Notes: generated from the letters alone by a model not told the origin. DNA of 12,959 nucleotides from Bacteroidetes bacterium UBA3022 (GCA_002346225.1 DDYY01000053.1:1-12959), one strand, 5' to 3'; shown: positions 1 through 6,561, numbered from the stretch's first letter. Numbers and translations: made by a program.

Positions 1-1
1 T

Positions 2-865
2 GAGGTGCCCTTCTTTAACTCATGGGGGGAATTGGGAATGAGCTCAATGGCCGTGCATCCTGATGATGCGATGCAGCTCTATTTTGCAACCAGTTCAGAG
101 GTCTTTTTATTTGACCTGAACAAAGGCACCCATGAAAATCTTCAGATTCCTAATCTGACCGATATTCACGAGATAAGTATCATTGGGGAGGAGTTATGGA
201 TTTCCAACACCAAACACGATGAAATAGTAAGCTATAATATTCGTAAAAAAGCGGTGGAGCGCAGGGTTGATCTGAGTGATTTTGCGAGTTCTTCGGCCGA
301 AGATATAGAGAATGGGGAAGGGGTAGAAGTAGTTGATAAGTTTCATTGTAACCTCGTATTTCAGGGATATGACCAACATGTGTACATCCTTGTTCACCAC
401 ACCTCCGGCCGCCAGCTGATTAAGCGGATTGCTCAAAAATTCATCAAGAGCCAGGGAAACGGAGGCGTAGTCAATATCGATACGCAGCGGAGGTATCCGC
501 TGAATTTCAAGGCACCCCACAGTGTGCGGTGCATTAACGATGAGTACTGGGTATTCGACAGTGGTCACTTCGAGTTAAAGGTGTTCAATAAGGACTGGCA
601 GTGGAAAAAAACCATTGATACCAAAGGGTTTGGGCGCGGTGGTGAATACAGTGCAGCCACCAACAGGTATTATGCCGGTGTTTCTGCTACCAGAAAGCGC
701 TATCTGGGACTCTTCCCGGGGGGAGATGCCATCCCCAATATGGTGCAGGTTGTAGATGCCGGTGCTTACAAAGTCATCGATACCGTTGCTGTACCGAATG
801 TAGAGCAGATCAACAATGTTTATTGCCTCGATACTGCAGTAGCCACAAAATTGTTAGAACTTTGA
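2..865 (+). CDS. Beta-propeller-like protein resembling the DUF4915/TIGR03032 group (5' end probably outside window)
   Basis: Function unknown. The frame is open to the left edge, so the GTG at 5 is only the first possible start seen; the true start may lie upstream. About 286 residues are visible. They are rich in short beta-strand stretches with WD/NHL-like turns (for example ELWISN and EYWVFDSG), suggesting a propeller. The C-terminal third has a pattern I associate with the DUF4915/TIGR03032 uncharacterised family: PHSV, then a W-x-x-DSG motif, a GRGG turn, YYAGVSATRKR and a closing NVEQINNVY. That assignment is from memory of the family, not a search. No signal peptide or membrane segment is visible in the part present. 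It ends 4 nt before a sulfotransferase and is the first visible gene of the glycan/sulfation cluster, so a role in that pathway (binding or checking a glycan, or an enzyme) is inferred from context only. Confidence 0.7.
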   Translation, partial: EVPFFNSWGELGMSSMAVHPDDAMQLYFATSSEVFLFDLNKGTHENLQIPNLTDIHEISIIGEELWISNTKHDEIVSYNIRKKAVERRVDLSDFASSSAEDIENGEGVEVVDKFHCNLVFQGYDQHVYILVHHTSGRQLIKRIAQKFIKSQGNGGVVNIDTQRRYPLNFKAPHSVRCINDEYWVFDSGHFELKVFNKDWQWKKTIDTKGFGRGGEYSAATNRYYAGVSATRKRYLGLFPGGDAIPNMVQVVDAGAYKVIDTVAVPNVEQINNVYCLDTAVATKLLEL

Positions 866-869
866 GCAG

Positions 870-1850
870 ATGCCCTCTTCTTCGCCATACCCATTGCCCA
901 ATTTCTTGGTGGTAGGTGCCAATAAAGGCGGCACTACATCCCTGTACCACTATTTAAAGCAGCATCCGGAAGTTTTTCTTAGTCCGCTGAAAGAACCCCA
1001 TTATTTTTCCAGCGACATTCAACCTGAAAACTTCTCCAAGGCGTTCGCGCATAATAAGCTGAGAGACATTGAGGCCTATGTAAACGGACCTATGGATCAG
1101 GATTTTCATGCCGGATTCGTACGCGAATGGGAGCATTACTGTAAACTGTTCAAACACGCCGGAGATGCAAAAGCTATTGGCGAATTGAGCACCTCCTATT
1201 TATACTCCACCGAAGCCGCTGCCAATATCAGGGAGCAGCTGGGGGATATTAAAATCATCATTTGCCTGAGAGACCCGATTGAAAGGGCTTATTCCCACTA
1301 TCGCATGAACCTGTGGACAGGAAACAGCAAAGCTGCTACCTTCAAAGAGGCGCTGCAGGAAGATGCGGCACATGAGCCTAAGGTCTGGGGCAATGCGCAT
1401 CTGTACGTTGAGATTGGAAAATACTACGAACAGGTGCGGCGCTATTACGATCATTTTTCACCGGATAATATTAAAATCATTTTTTCAGAGGATTTACGGC
1501 ACGACACCACCAGGGTGGTGCGGGAACTGTATGCATTCATCGGGGTGAATCCTGATTTTCAGCCGGACACCTCCCAGCGGTACAATGAAGTATTTACGCC
1601 AAAATTTAAAGCGCTGACGTGGTTCCTCAATAAGTCAGGGATAAGACCCCTGATAAAGCGCATTAGCGGCGAGGGTATGAAGAAAGCGGTTGTAAGGCTG
1701 CTGTTTAAAGGCAAGGATGATAAGGGCGGGATTACCACGGAAGAGCGAGCGATGCTGCACAGCATTTATTCCAACGATATACGGCGACTGGAGGAGTTAT
1801 TACACCAGGATCTATCTGCCTGGCTACAGGAAAAGGAGGGCGCAAAGTGA
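870..1850 (+). CDS. PAPS-dependent sulfotransferase (heparan-sulfate-sulfotransferase-like fold)
   Basis: Predicted to transfer a sulfuryl group from PAPS to a hydroxyl or amino group, probably on a carbohydrate. The protein is 326 aa. The 5'-phosphosulfate-binding loop is at residues 16-24 (GANKGGTTS, with K19). The 3'-phosphate-binding motif is at 133-144 (LRDPIERAYSHY, with R134 and S142). The GELSTSYLY segment at 104-112 aligns by position with the catalytic-glutamate region of N-deacetylase/N-sulfotransferases, making E105 a candidate base. No signal peptide is seen, so it is likely cytosolic. ATG at 870 follows the previous stop by 4 nt, with only a weak purine stretch upstream. It overlaps the following glycosyltransferase by 4 nt. 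The protein is clearly paralogous to the one at 3598-4569, sharing the YNE and LIKR segments and the order of motifs. The acceptor substrate cannot be told from sequence. Confidence 0.93.
   Translation: MPSSSPYPLPNFLVVGANKGGTTSLYHYLKQHPEVFLSPLKEPHYFSSDIQPENFSKAFAHNKLRDIEAYVNGPMDQDFHAGFVREWEHYCKLFKHAGDAKAIGELSTSYLYSTEAAANIREQLGDIKIIICLRDPIERAYSHYRMNLWTGNSKAATFKEALQEDAAHEPKVWGNAHLYVEIGKYYEQVRRYYDHFSPDNIKIIFSEDLRHDTTRVVRELYAFIGVNPDFQPDTSQRYNEVFTPKFKALTWFLNKSGIRPLIKRISGEGMKKAVVRLLFKGKDDKGGITTEERAMLHSIYSNDIRRLEELLHQDLSAWLQEKEGAK
1833..1840 (+). promoter_or_regulatory. Strong Shine-Dalgarno deciding the GTG start of the glycosyltransferase
   Basis: AAGGAGGG ends 6 nt before GTG at 1847, inside the 3' end of the upstream sulfotransferase. 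It is a near-perfect anti-16S match, unusual in this window where most starts have none, and it settles the GTG start and the 4-nt overlap. Confidence 0.75.
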
Positions 1851-2857
1851 AGAAGGTTTGCGTCATACTGGTCAATTATAAGACCTGGCAGGATACTGCA
1901 GAATGCATGGAAAGTGTGCTGAAGGCATCCGGTGCGGAGTTTCAGATTGTAGTGGTAGAGAACGGATCACCCGACGATTCCTGGGAGAAACTAATCGCCT
2001 GGGCAGATGGTCAAATTACCCTGCCTGTCGACAGTGAGAACCCCCTTTATGCCTATTCTCATCCTCCGGTAACCAAACCATTGAACTATGCTGTCGCTGA
2101 CACAGCGAGCAGTGATACTGCTGATGCCGATGTGGTTTTTATCCGCAGCATGGAAAATTTGGGGTTTGCAGGCGGTAACAATATTGGCCTTCGTTACATG
2201 TTAAGTCATGGCTTCGATTATGCATGGTTGCTGAATAATGATACGGTGATTGAGCAGGATGCCATTCAGGAGTTGGTTGCCTTCATGGAGGCGCCCGAAA
2301 ATTCAACTGTTGGAATTGCAGGTTCTAAACTGCGCCTTTACCATCGGCCGGATACACTGCAGGGACTCGGTGCTATATTCAATCCCTATAATGGCAAGTC
2401 CAGAATTGTGGGAGCTCAACAGGTAGACCATGGTCAGTTTGACAGTCAAACAGAAGGTATAACCTACGCCATTGGAGCAGCCATGTTTGTGGGTAGGAAC
2501 TTTCTCCAGGAAGTCGGACTCATGAGCGAGGACTATTTTTTATACAATGAAGAGAACGACTGGAGTGCACGGGCACACAGAGCCGGATGGAAAGTAGGTA
2601 TAGCAGTAAAAAGTATTGTATACCACAAGCAAGGAGCGAGCACAGGGAACAGCCCGAAGAAAAGTAAGCTGCAGATCAAAGCCCTGCAGTATAAGTACAG
2701 AGGAAAGATATTGTTATATAAAAAATATTATCGCAAACAGCTTCCCTATTTATATTTCCACTTATTCACGCGATCCATGCGTTATATTGCCAAGGGAAAT
2801 TTTAAGGAAGCACAGGTGATATATGCTGCAATATTTAATACGAATAAGGAATTATAA
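1847..2857 (+). CDS. Glycosyltransferase family 2 (rhamnosyltransferase/WbbL-like)
   Basis: Predicted inverting GT-A glycosyltransferase, 336 aa, adding a sugar from a nucleotide sugar during surface polysaccharide or glycolipid synthesis. The N-terminus VCVILVNYKTW (residues 4-14) is the first Rossmann strand. VVVENGS (35-41) and ENLGFAGGNN (103-112) bind the nucleotide. LLNNDT (128-133) contains the DXD-equivalent metal-binding NND. YNEENDW (233-239) is the acceptor/base region. Residues of about 55-97 form an insertion between the first two motifs that is longer than in many relatives. No transmembrane segment is evident; the lysine- and tyrosine-rich C-terminus from about 270 may contact the membrane (inference). 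The start is GTG, overlapping the preceding sulfotransferase stop (GTGA), and is supported by a strong Shine-Dalgarno. The sugar specificity is unknown. Confidence 0.93.
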   Translation: MKKVCVILVNYKTWQDTAECMESVLKASGAEFQIVVVENGSPDDSWEKLIAWADGQITLPVDSENPLYAYSHPPVTKPLNYAVADTASSDTADADVVFIRSMENLGFAGGNNIGLRYMLSHGFDYAWLLNNDTVIEQDAIQELVAFMEAPENSTVGIAGSKLRLYHRPDTLQGLGAIFNPYNGKSRIVGAQQVDHGQFDSQTEGITYAIGAAMFVGRNFLQEVGLMSEDYFLYNEENDWSARAHRAGWKVGIAVKSIVYHKQGASTGNSPKKSKLQIKALQYKYRGKILLYKKYYRKQLPYLYFHLFTRSMRYIAKGNFKEAQVIYAAIFNTNKEL

Positions 2858-2866
2858 GGAATAGGT

Positions 2867-3598
2867 ATGATTATCAGCCATCAACACAAGTATGTATTTG
2901 TAGAACTTCCTCAAACTGCCAGTTCGGCCATTGCACGCGAGCTTAAGGCTAACTATGGAGGTGAAGAAATTCTCTTTAAGCATGCGCTCTACAGGACAGA
3001 CTTCCTCAAGAAAGCCACACCGGAGGAAAAACAATATAAAGTAGTAAGTGGCCTGCGCAATCCGATGGATATTTGTGTAAGTAATTATTTCAAATTCAAG
3101 ACTGACCATGAAAACCGCTACAGCAATCCACGCCTGATGCAGCATGGCCTGTTGCGCCGTTATATCATGCGCTGGTGGAATGTCCGTCAGTATAAAAATA
3201 TACTGGGTAAGAATGAGTCATTCGAAGACTTCTTTATGCGCGCCTATTCTATTCCTTATGCCAGCTGGAGTATTCTCGACCATGATAAATTTGATGCCAT
3301 CATACGATTTGAAAATCTGCAGAACGATTTTGATGCCGCATTGAAAACCCTCGGTCTGGAGAAGGTGAGGGACATACCGGTTGCCAATAAAACAGCGGAG
3401 AAAACCAAGACCTTCTGGGAGTACTATGAATCGGATAAGGCCAAGCGCAGGGCGAAGTACATTTTTGGACCTTACCTGAAGCGCTGGAACTATGACTTTC
3501 CGGAATCATGGAGTCACATAAAAACCCCATGGTATTCGTTTACACTCTATCATTTCTTCAATGTAATGAGAAGGATTTTCTGGATTTATCTGCGCTGA
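2867..3598 (+). CDS. Divergent sulfotransferase-family protein
   Basis: A 243-aa protein with a sulfotransferase layout resembling the Sulfotransfer_2 type and only remotely like the two neighbouring sulfotransferases. The N-terminal strand-loop HKYVFVELPQTASSAI (residues 7-22) sits where the PAPS 5'-phosphosulfate loop should be, but Q16 replaces the usual lysine and ASS replaces the usual G-T-[ST]. The 3'-phosphate motif is better preserved: GLRNPMDICVSNYFK at 62-76, with R64 and S72. The C-terminus is rich in aromatic and basic residues. ATG at 2867 is preceded by AAGGA at 2856-2860 and lies 9 nt after the glycosyltransferase stop; its own stop overlaps the next start by one base. It probably acts on the same glycan as its neighbours, or it may bind PAPS/PAP with altered chemistry. 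Family call is fairly sure; activity is uncertain. Confidence 0.8.
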   Translation: MIISHQHKYVFVELPQTASSAIARELKANYGGEEILFKHALYRTDFLKKATPEEKQYKVVSGLRNPMDICVSNYFKFKTDHENRYSNPRLMQHGLLRRYIMRWWNVRQYKNILGKNESFEDFFMRAYSIPYASWSILDHDKFDAIIRFENLQNDFDAALKTLGLEKVRDIPVANKTAEKTKTFWEYYESDKAKRRAKYIFGPYLKRWNYDFPESWSHIKTPWYSFTLYHFFNVMRRIFWIYLR

Positions 3599-4569
3599 TG
3601 ATGCAACACCTACCTACTTTTCTTGTCGTTGGTGCTGTAAAAGCGGGAACCACTTCGCTGCATGAATACCTGATGCAGCATCCCGAAATATATATGTCAC
3701 CGGTAAAGGAGACCAATCACTTCAGTGACGCTGACATGGATTTCGAGCACTTTAATGTCGATTATCGCCAGGATATCGGACACCAGCTGGATAAATACCT
3801 CCAGGGGCCGATGGATAGGAAAATCCACATTGCACATGTTCGGACATGGGACCAATACCTGCAGTTGTATAAAAACGTGCGGCAGGAGAAGGCGATAGGG
3901 GAAGTCAGCAATTCCTATCTGTACTGTCCCTCCACTGCTGCAGCTATTAAAGACAAATTACCGGATGTAAAAATTGTAATGGTTTTGCGGAACCCGGTCG
4001 ACAGGCTTTTTTCCCAATATGTGATGAACCTGAAGCTGGGCAAGATTACAGAAAAGGATTTGATCAAGGAGCTCGAGAAAGATGCCGCCAAACCGTTTAA
4101 GGGATGGGGGGTGAGCCATTTGTATAAAGAAGTGGGGATGTACAGTGACCAGGTGGAACGGTATTTAGCGCAGTTCCCTGCTGCCCAGGTAAAGGTTATT
4201 TTATTTGATGATTTCAAAGCCGACCCACAGGCAGTCATGCAAGACCTCTTCGCCTTTTTAGAGGTTGCTCCCCTGGAGGTCGATACCAGCAAAAGATATA
4301 ATGAGGCCGGTATGCCCCGGTTTGGCAAGCTGAATTACTGGCTTACCCAAATCGGCGTTTATGGGCTGATTAAAAGGCTGTTCCCCGACGACCTGAAGCA
4401 GCGACTCAAGGCACTGGCCTTCACCAAAGAAGGCGTGCCTCGTATCACACCGGAGGAAAGAATCTATCTGGAGCAGCTCTACAAGGCAGATATCCTGCGA
4501 TTGTCAGCATTGATCGGCAGAGACCTTAGTTTTTGGTTCAGCCAGGAAATTGATGGATCTGAGGATTGA
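3598..4569 (+). CDS. PAPS-dependent sulfotransferase, paralogue of the 870-1850 gene
   Basis: A 323-aa predicted cytosolic sulfotransferase using PAPS, probably on a carbohydrate. The start chosen is ATG at 3598, overlapping the previous stop as TGATG. The frame stays open back to 3508, but that extension lies inside the upstream gene and has no counterpart in the paralogue. From this start the 5'-phosphosulfate loop is residues 12-20 (GAVKAGTTS, K15), GEVSNSYLY is 101-109 (E102 a candidate base), and the 3'-phosphate motif is 130-141 (LRNPVDRLFSQY; R131, S139). It matches the first sulfotransferase almost end to end in motif order and length: both carry KE near residue 40, a GPMD segment, WG-x-x-HLY, DTS-x-RYNE and LIKR. 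It closes the glycan cluster, and no terminator is evident between it and rpsP, so read-through is possible. Confidence 0.93.
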   Translation: MMQHLPTFLVVGAVKAGTTSLHEYLMQHPEIYMSPVKETNHFSDADMDFEHFNVDYRQDIGHQLDKYLQGPMDRKIHIAHVRTWDQYLQLYKNVRQEKAIGEVSNSYLYCPSTAAAIKDKLPDVKIVMVLRNPVDRLFSQYVMNLKLGKITEKDLIKELEKDAAKPFKGWGVSHLYKEVGMYSDQVERYLAQFPAAQVKVILFDDFKADPQAVMQDLFAFLEVAPLEVDTSKRYNEAGMPRFGKLNYWLTQIGVYGLIKRLFPDDLKQRLKALAFTKEGVPRITPEERIYLEQLYKADILRLSALIGRDLSFWFSQEIDGSED

Positions 4570-4592
4570 AAACCAAAATAATATTATCTTTG
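4566..4592 (+). promoter_or_regulatory. Bacteroidota-type promoter for rpsP
   Basis: The -7 element TATCTTTG is at 4585-4592 and matches TAnnTTTG exactly. The only nearby -33 candidate is TTG at 4566-4568, inside the stop region of the upstream sulfotransferase, with a rather short 16-nt spacer. The box and following bases (TTATCTTTGCACC) are identical to those before the initiator tRNA at the other end of the window. Transcription would start near 4597-4600, giving a leader of about 65 nt. Confidence 0.7.
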
Positions 4593-4610
4593 CACCGCAA
4601 ATCCCATCAA

Positions 4611-4659
4611 CCGTTTAAAACGGGTCAAAGGGACATTATTAACAATAATTCAATTATTG
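4611..4659 (+). promoter_or_regulatory. rpsP: rpsP leader with two perfect inverted repeats
   Basis: CCGTTT/AAACGG (4611-4616 and 4618-4623) and CAATAATT/AATTATTG (4643-4650 and 4652-4659) each surround a single central base. The second ends 4 nt before the ATG and could fold over or tune the ribosome-binding region; no Shine-Dalgarno is seen there. A role in control of rpsP is inference. Neither repeat is followed by a T run, so neither is a terminator. Confidence 0.45.
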
Positions 4660-4663
4660 ACAC

Positions 4664-5302
4664 ATGTCAGTTAAACTTCGTCTTCAGCGCCACGGGCGCA
4701 AAAAAGCTCCCTATTACCACATAGTGGCAGCCACTTCCACCGCTCCTCGCGACGGTCGGTTCATCGAAAGAATTGGTTTTTACAACCCCACCCAGGTTCC
4801 TGCTCAGATCGACATTGATGTTGACAAAGCTGTAGACTGGTTGAACAAGGGTGCACAACCAACCGATACGGTGAGAGCCATCCTTCGTTACAAGGGCGTA
4901 CTCTACAAAAAACACTTACTGCGCGGTGTTAAAAAAGGATCTTTTGATCTGGAAACTGCTGAGGCAAAATTTGCTGAATGGCAATCTGCGCACGTGAATT
5001 CAGTGATGGATCACGTGAAAACTGTAGAGGACAAGAAAGCTAAAGCAAGGGAAGAAGAAGCAGCCCGCTATGAAGCTAAGCGTCAGGAAAGAATTGCTGC
5101 TGAGCAAGCTGCTCTTGCAGCCAGCCAGGCAGAAGCCGCTGTTGAAGCAGCAGCTGAAACAGCTGAGGAAGTTGCCGCTGAGGTGGAAACACCTGCTGTA
5201 GAAGAAAGCGCCGCTCCTGTTGCTGAAGCTACTGAAGAAGCGCCTGCAGCTGAAAGCGATGCGCCTGAATCAGCTGACGATACGCCTAAAACAGAAGCCT
5301 GA
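4664..5302 (+). CDS. rpsP: Small ribosomal subunit protein bS16
   Basis: Structural protein of the 30S subunit that contacts 16S rRNA and aids assembly. The protein is 212 aa, against about 80-90 aa in E. coli. The bS16 core is residues 1 to about 85, beginning VKLRLQRHGRKKAPYYHIV and including RDGRFIERIGFYNP at about 29-42. Residues of about 86-120 (LLRGVKKGSFDLETAEAKFAEW) are an additional helical part of the kind seen in Bacteroidota homologues. Residues of about 118-150 are a charged, helix-forming K/E/R/A stretch, and about 150-212 is a low-complexity Ala/Glu/Pro acidic tail. The ATG at 4664 gives the conserved N-terminus. It is the first gene of rpsP-rimM-trmD-rplS, with its own promoter and structured leader; rimM begins 2 nt after its stop. 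Confidence 0.97.
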   Translation: MSVKLRLQRHGRKKAPYYHIVAATSTAPRDGRFIERIGFYNPTQVPAQIDIDVDKAVDWLNKGAQPTDTVRAILRYKGVLYKKHLLRGVKKGSFDLETAEAKFAEWQSAHVNSVMDHVKTVEDKKAKAREEEAARYEAKRQERIAAEQAALAASQAEAAVEAAAETAEEVAAEVETPAVEESAAPVAEATEEAPAAESDAPESADDTPKTEA

Positions 5303-5304
5303 GT

Positions 5305-5817
5305 GTGAATATCATTACCACAACGGAAGCGGGCAAGGTATTGCGTGCAATCGGAGTGGATGGTAGTCTGCAAATTCTGGCCCATTATACAGATATAGAG
5401 CTTTCCCCCGGGGAAGCTCTTTTTTTTTGGCAGGATGGAGAACAGGTACCTTACTTTATCCGCACGGTGGAGCAACAAGACGAACAGCTTTTTGTAGTTA
5501 CTTTAGATGAATTGGATAACAAAGAACAGGTACGCAGCTTTGTTCAACATCCATTCTGGATGCTGAGCGGAAAAACGGGTTCAAAGGTAGAGGAAGAGGA
5601 GAGCCTGAATGGTTGGATTGTTTATGACCACACCGGCAAGGAAATCGGAGAAGTACTGTTTACTGCCGATATGGGATCCTATTTGTTGTTGACGGTCATG
5701 TTCCATGAAAAAGAGGTGTTAATTCCTTTGCACGAAGACATGATTCACGAAATGGACCAGGAAAATCAACGGTTGGTGATGGAATTGCCCGACGGTATTC
5801 TGGATTTGGAGGATTAA
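5305..5817 (+). CDS. rimM: Ribosome maturation factor RimM
   Basis: Assembly factor for the 30S head that binds uS19 and helps late 16S rRNA folding. The protein is 170 aa, the usual length. The N-terminal RimM domain starts with AGKVLRAIGVDGSLQI (residues 9-24), a diverged form of the usual G-x-[IV]-x-x-x-[HF]-G-x-x-G pattern. The C-terminal PRC-barrel domain covers about 103-168, including GWIVYDHTGKEIGEV and the family-typical closing VLIPLHEDMIHEMD and LPDGILDL. The start is GTG at 5305, 2 nt after the rpsP stop, with no Shine-Dalgarno, so translational coupling is likely. A terminator-shaped hairpin with a T run lies within codons 31-42 and may reduce transcription into rimM-trmD when the message is not well translated. 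Confidence 0.93.
   Translation: MNIITTTEAGKVLRAIGVDGSLQILAHYTDIELSPGEALFFWQDGEQVPYFIRTVEQQDEQLFVVTLDELDNKEQVRSFVQHPFWMLSGKTGSKVEEEESLNGWIVYDHTGKEIGEVLFTADMGSYLLLTVMFHEKEVLIPLHEDMIHEMDQENQRLVMELPDGILDLED
5397..5428 (+). terminator. Intrinsic-terminator-like hairpin inside rimM
   Basis: AGAGCTTTCC (5397-5406) pairs with GGAAGCTCT plus one G (5411-5420). This makes a 10-bp stem with a single G-U wobble and a 4-nt loop (5407-5410), followed at once by T at 5421-5428 (nine T counting the last stem base). The form is that of a strong Rho-independent terminator, but it lies 92-124 nt into an intact coding sequence, reading L-S-P-G-E-A-L-F-F-W in frame. Structure is seen directly; function as an attenuator or polarity element is inference, because translating ribosomes would melt it. 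Confidence 0.55.
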
Positions 5818-5818
5818 T

Positions 5819-6520
5819 ATGTTGCACATAGATATCATATCTGTTGTTCCCGCCCTGCTGGAGTCTCCCTTCAGTCACAGCATCATGAAACGTGCCCGTG
5901 ACCGTGGATTGCTGGAAGTAGACGTGATTGATCTTCGGGAATATGGTATCAATAAGCATGCGCAGGTAGACGACTACCAGTTTGGTGGAGGAGCAGGGAT
6001 GGTCATGATGATTGAGCCGGTAGACCGTTGTCTGGCGGATCTAAAGGCCAAAAGAACTTACGACGAGATCATATACCTCTCTCCGGACGGGGAATTGCTG
6101 CAGCAGTCGGTGGCGAACCAATTGTCATTATGTGGCAACCTTGTGCTCATATGTGGTCACTATAAAGGTATTGACGAGAGAATCCGACAGCATCTGGTAA
6201 CCAGGGAGATTTCCATTGGCGACTACGTGCTGAGCGGTGGGGAACTGGCAGCAGCTGTGCTTGTTGACGCCGTAGGAAGGCTCATTCCCGGGGTACTGAA
6301 CGATGAAACTTCCGCTTTGAGCGATAGTTTTCAGGATGATTTACTGGCCCCGCCAGTATACACAAGACCGGCCGATTATAAGGGGTGGAAGGTACCGGAA
6401 GTGCTTTTAAGCGGGCATGATGCTAAGATTGCAGCATGGCGGCAGGAAGAATCTTTAAAAAGGACAAAAGAAAGAAGGCCCGGACTCCTGAAAAATTTTG
6501 AGAATCAGGAAGGGAAATAG
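5819..6520 (+). CDS. trmD: tRNA (guanine-N1)-methyltransferase TrmD
   Basis: SAM-dependent enzyme that methylates G37 next to the anticodon in tRNAs reading CNN codons, preventing +1 frameshifting. At 233 aa it has the normal length. The trefoil-knot (SPOUT) signatures are intact: GGGAGM (56-61), ICGHYKGIDERI (111-122) and SIGDYVLSGGELA (132-144). R154 and D169 match the numbering of the catalytic pair known from the H. influenzae enzyme. YTRPADYKGWKVPEVLLSG (181-199) leads into the C-terminal tRNA-binding domain. The ATG at 5819 lies 1 nt after the rimM stop and has a good GGAGG at 5808-5812, one of few clear Shine-Dalgarno sequences here. The 3' end carries the -33 element of the rplS promoter. 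Confidence 0.97.
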   Translation: MLHIDIISVVPALLESPFSHSIMKRARDRGLLEVDVIDLREYGINKHAQVDDYQFGGGAGMVMMIEPVDRCLADLKAKRTYDEIIYLSPDGELLQQSVANQLSLCGNLVLICGHYKGIDERIRQHLVTREISIGDYVLSGGELAAAVLVDAVGRLIPGVLNDETSALSDSFQDDLLAPPVYTRPADYKGWKVPEVLLSGHDAKIAAWRQEESLKRTKERRPGLLKNFENQEGK

Positions 6521-6528
6521 TAACTTTG
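6497..6528 (+). promoter_or_regulatory. Bacteroidota-type promoter for rplS at the end of trmD
   Basis: TTTG at 6497-6500 (inside trmD codons) and TAACTTTG at 6521-6528 (directly after the trmD stop) are separated by 20 nt, matching the TTTG-N19-20-TAnnTTTG pattern. Transcription would begin about 6533-6536, leaving a leader of roughly 28 nt before the rplS ATG. It would let rplS be expressed independently of rimM-trmD. Confidence 0.72.
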
Positions 6529-6561
6529 CACTCCTGTTAAGGAAATAAAAAATTAAAGACC

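Noticed and set aside
3508..3597. N-terminal 30-residue extension of the last sulfotransferase
   Set aside because: It lies wholly in another frame of the preceding gene, has no domain content and is absent from the paralogue; ATG at 3598 fits better.
3915..4328. 137-codon minus-strand frame
   Set aside because: Antisense to a well-supported sulfotransferase, with no recognisable motif.
5083..5478. 131-codon minus-strand frame across rpsP and rimM
   Set aside because: Its Ser/Ala-rich protein is just the complement of the Ala/Glu-rich bS16 tail.
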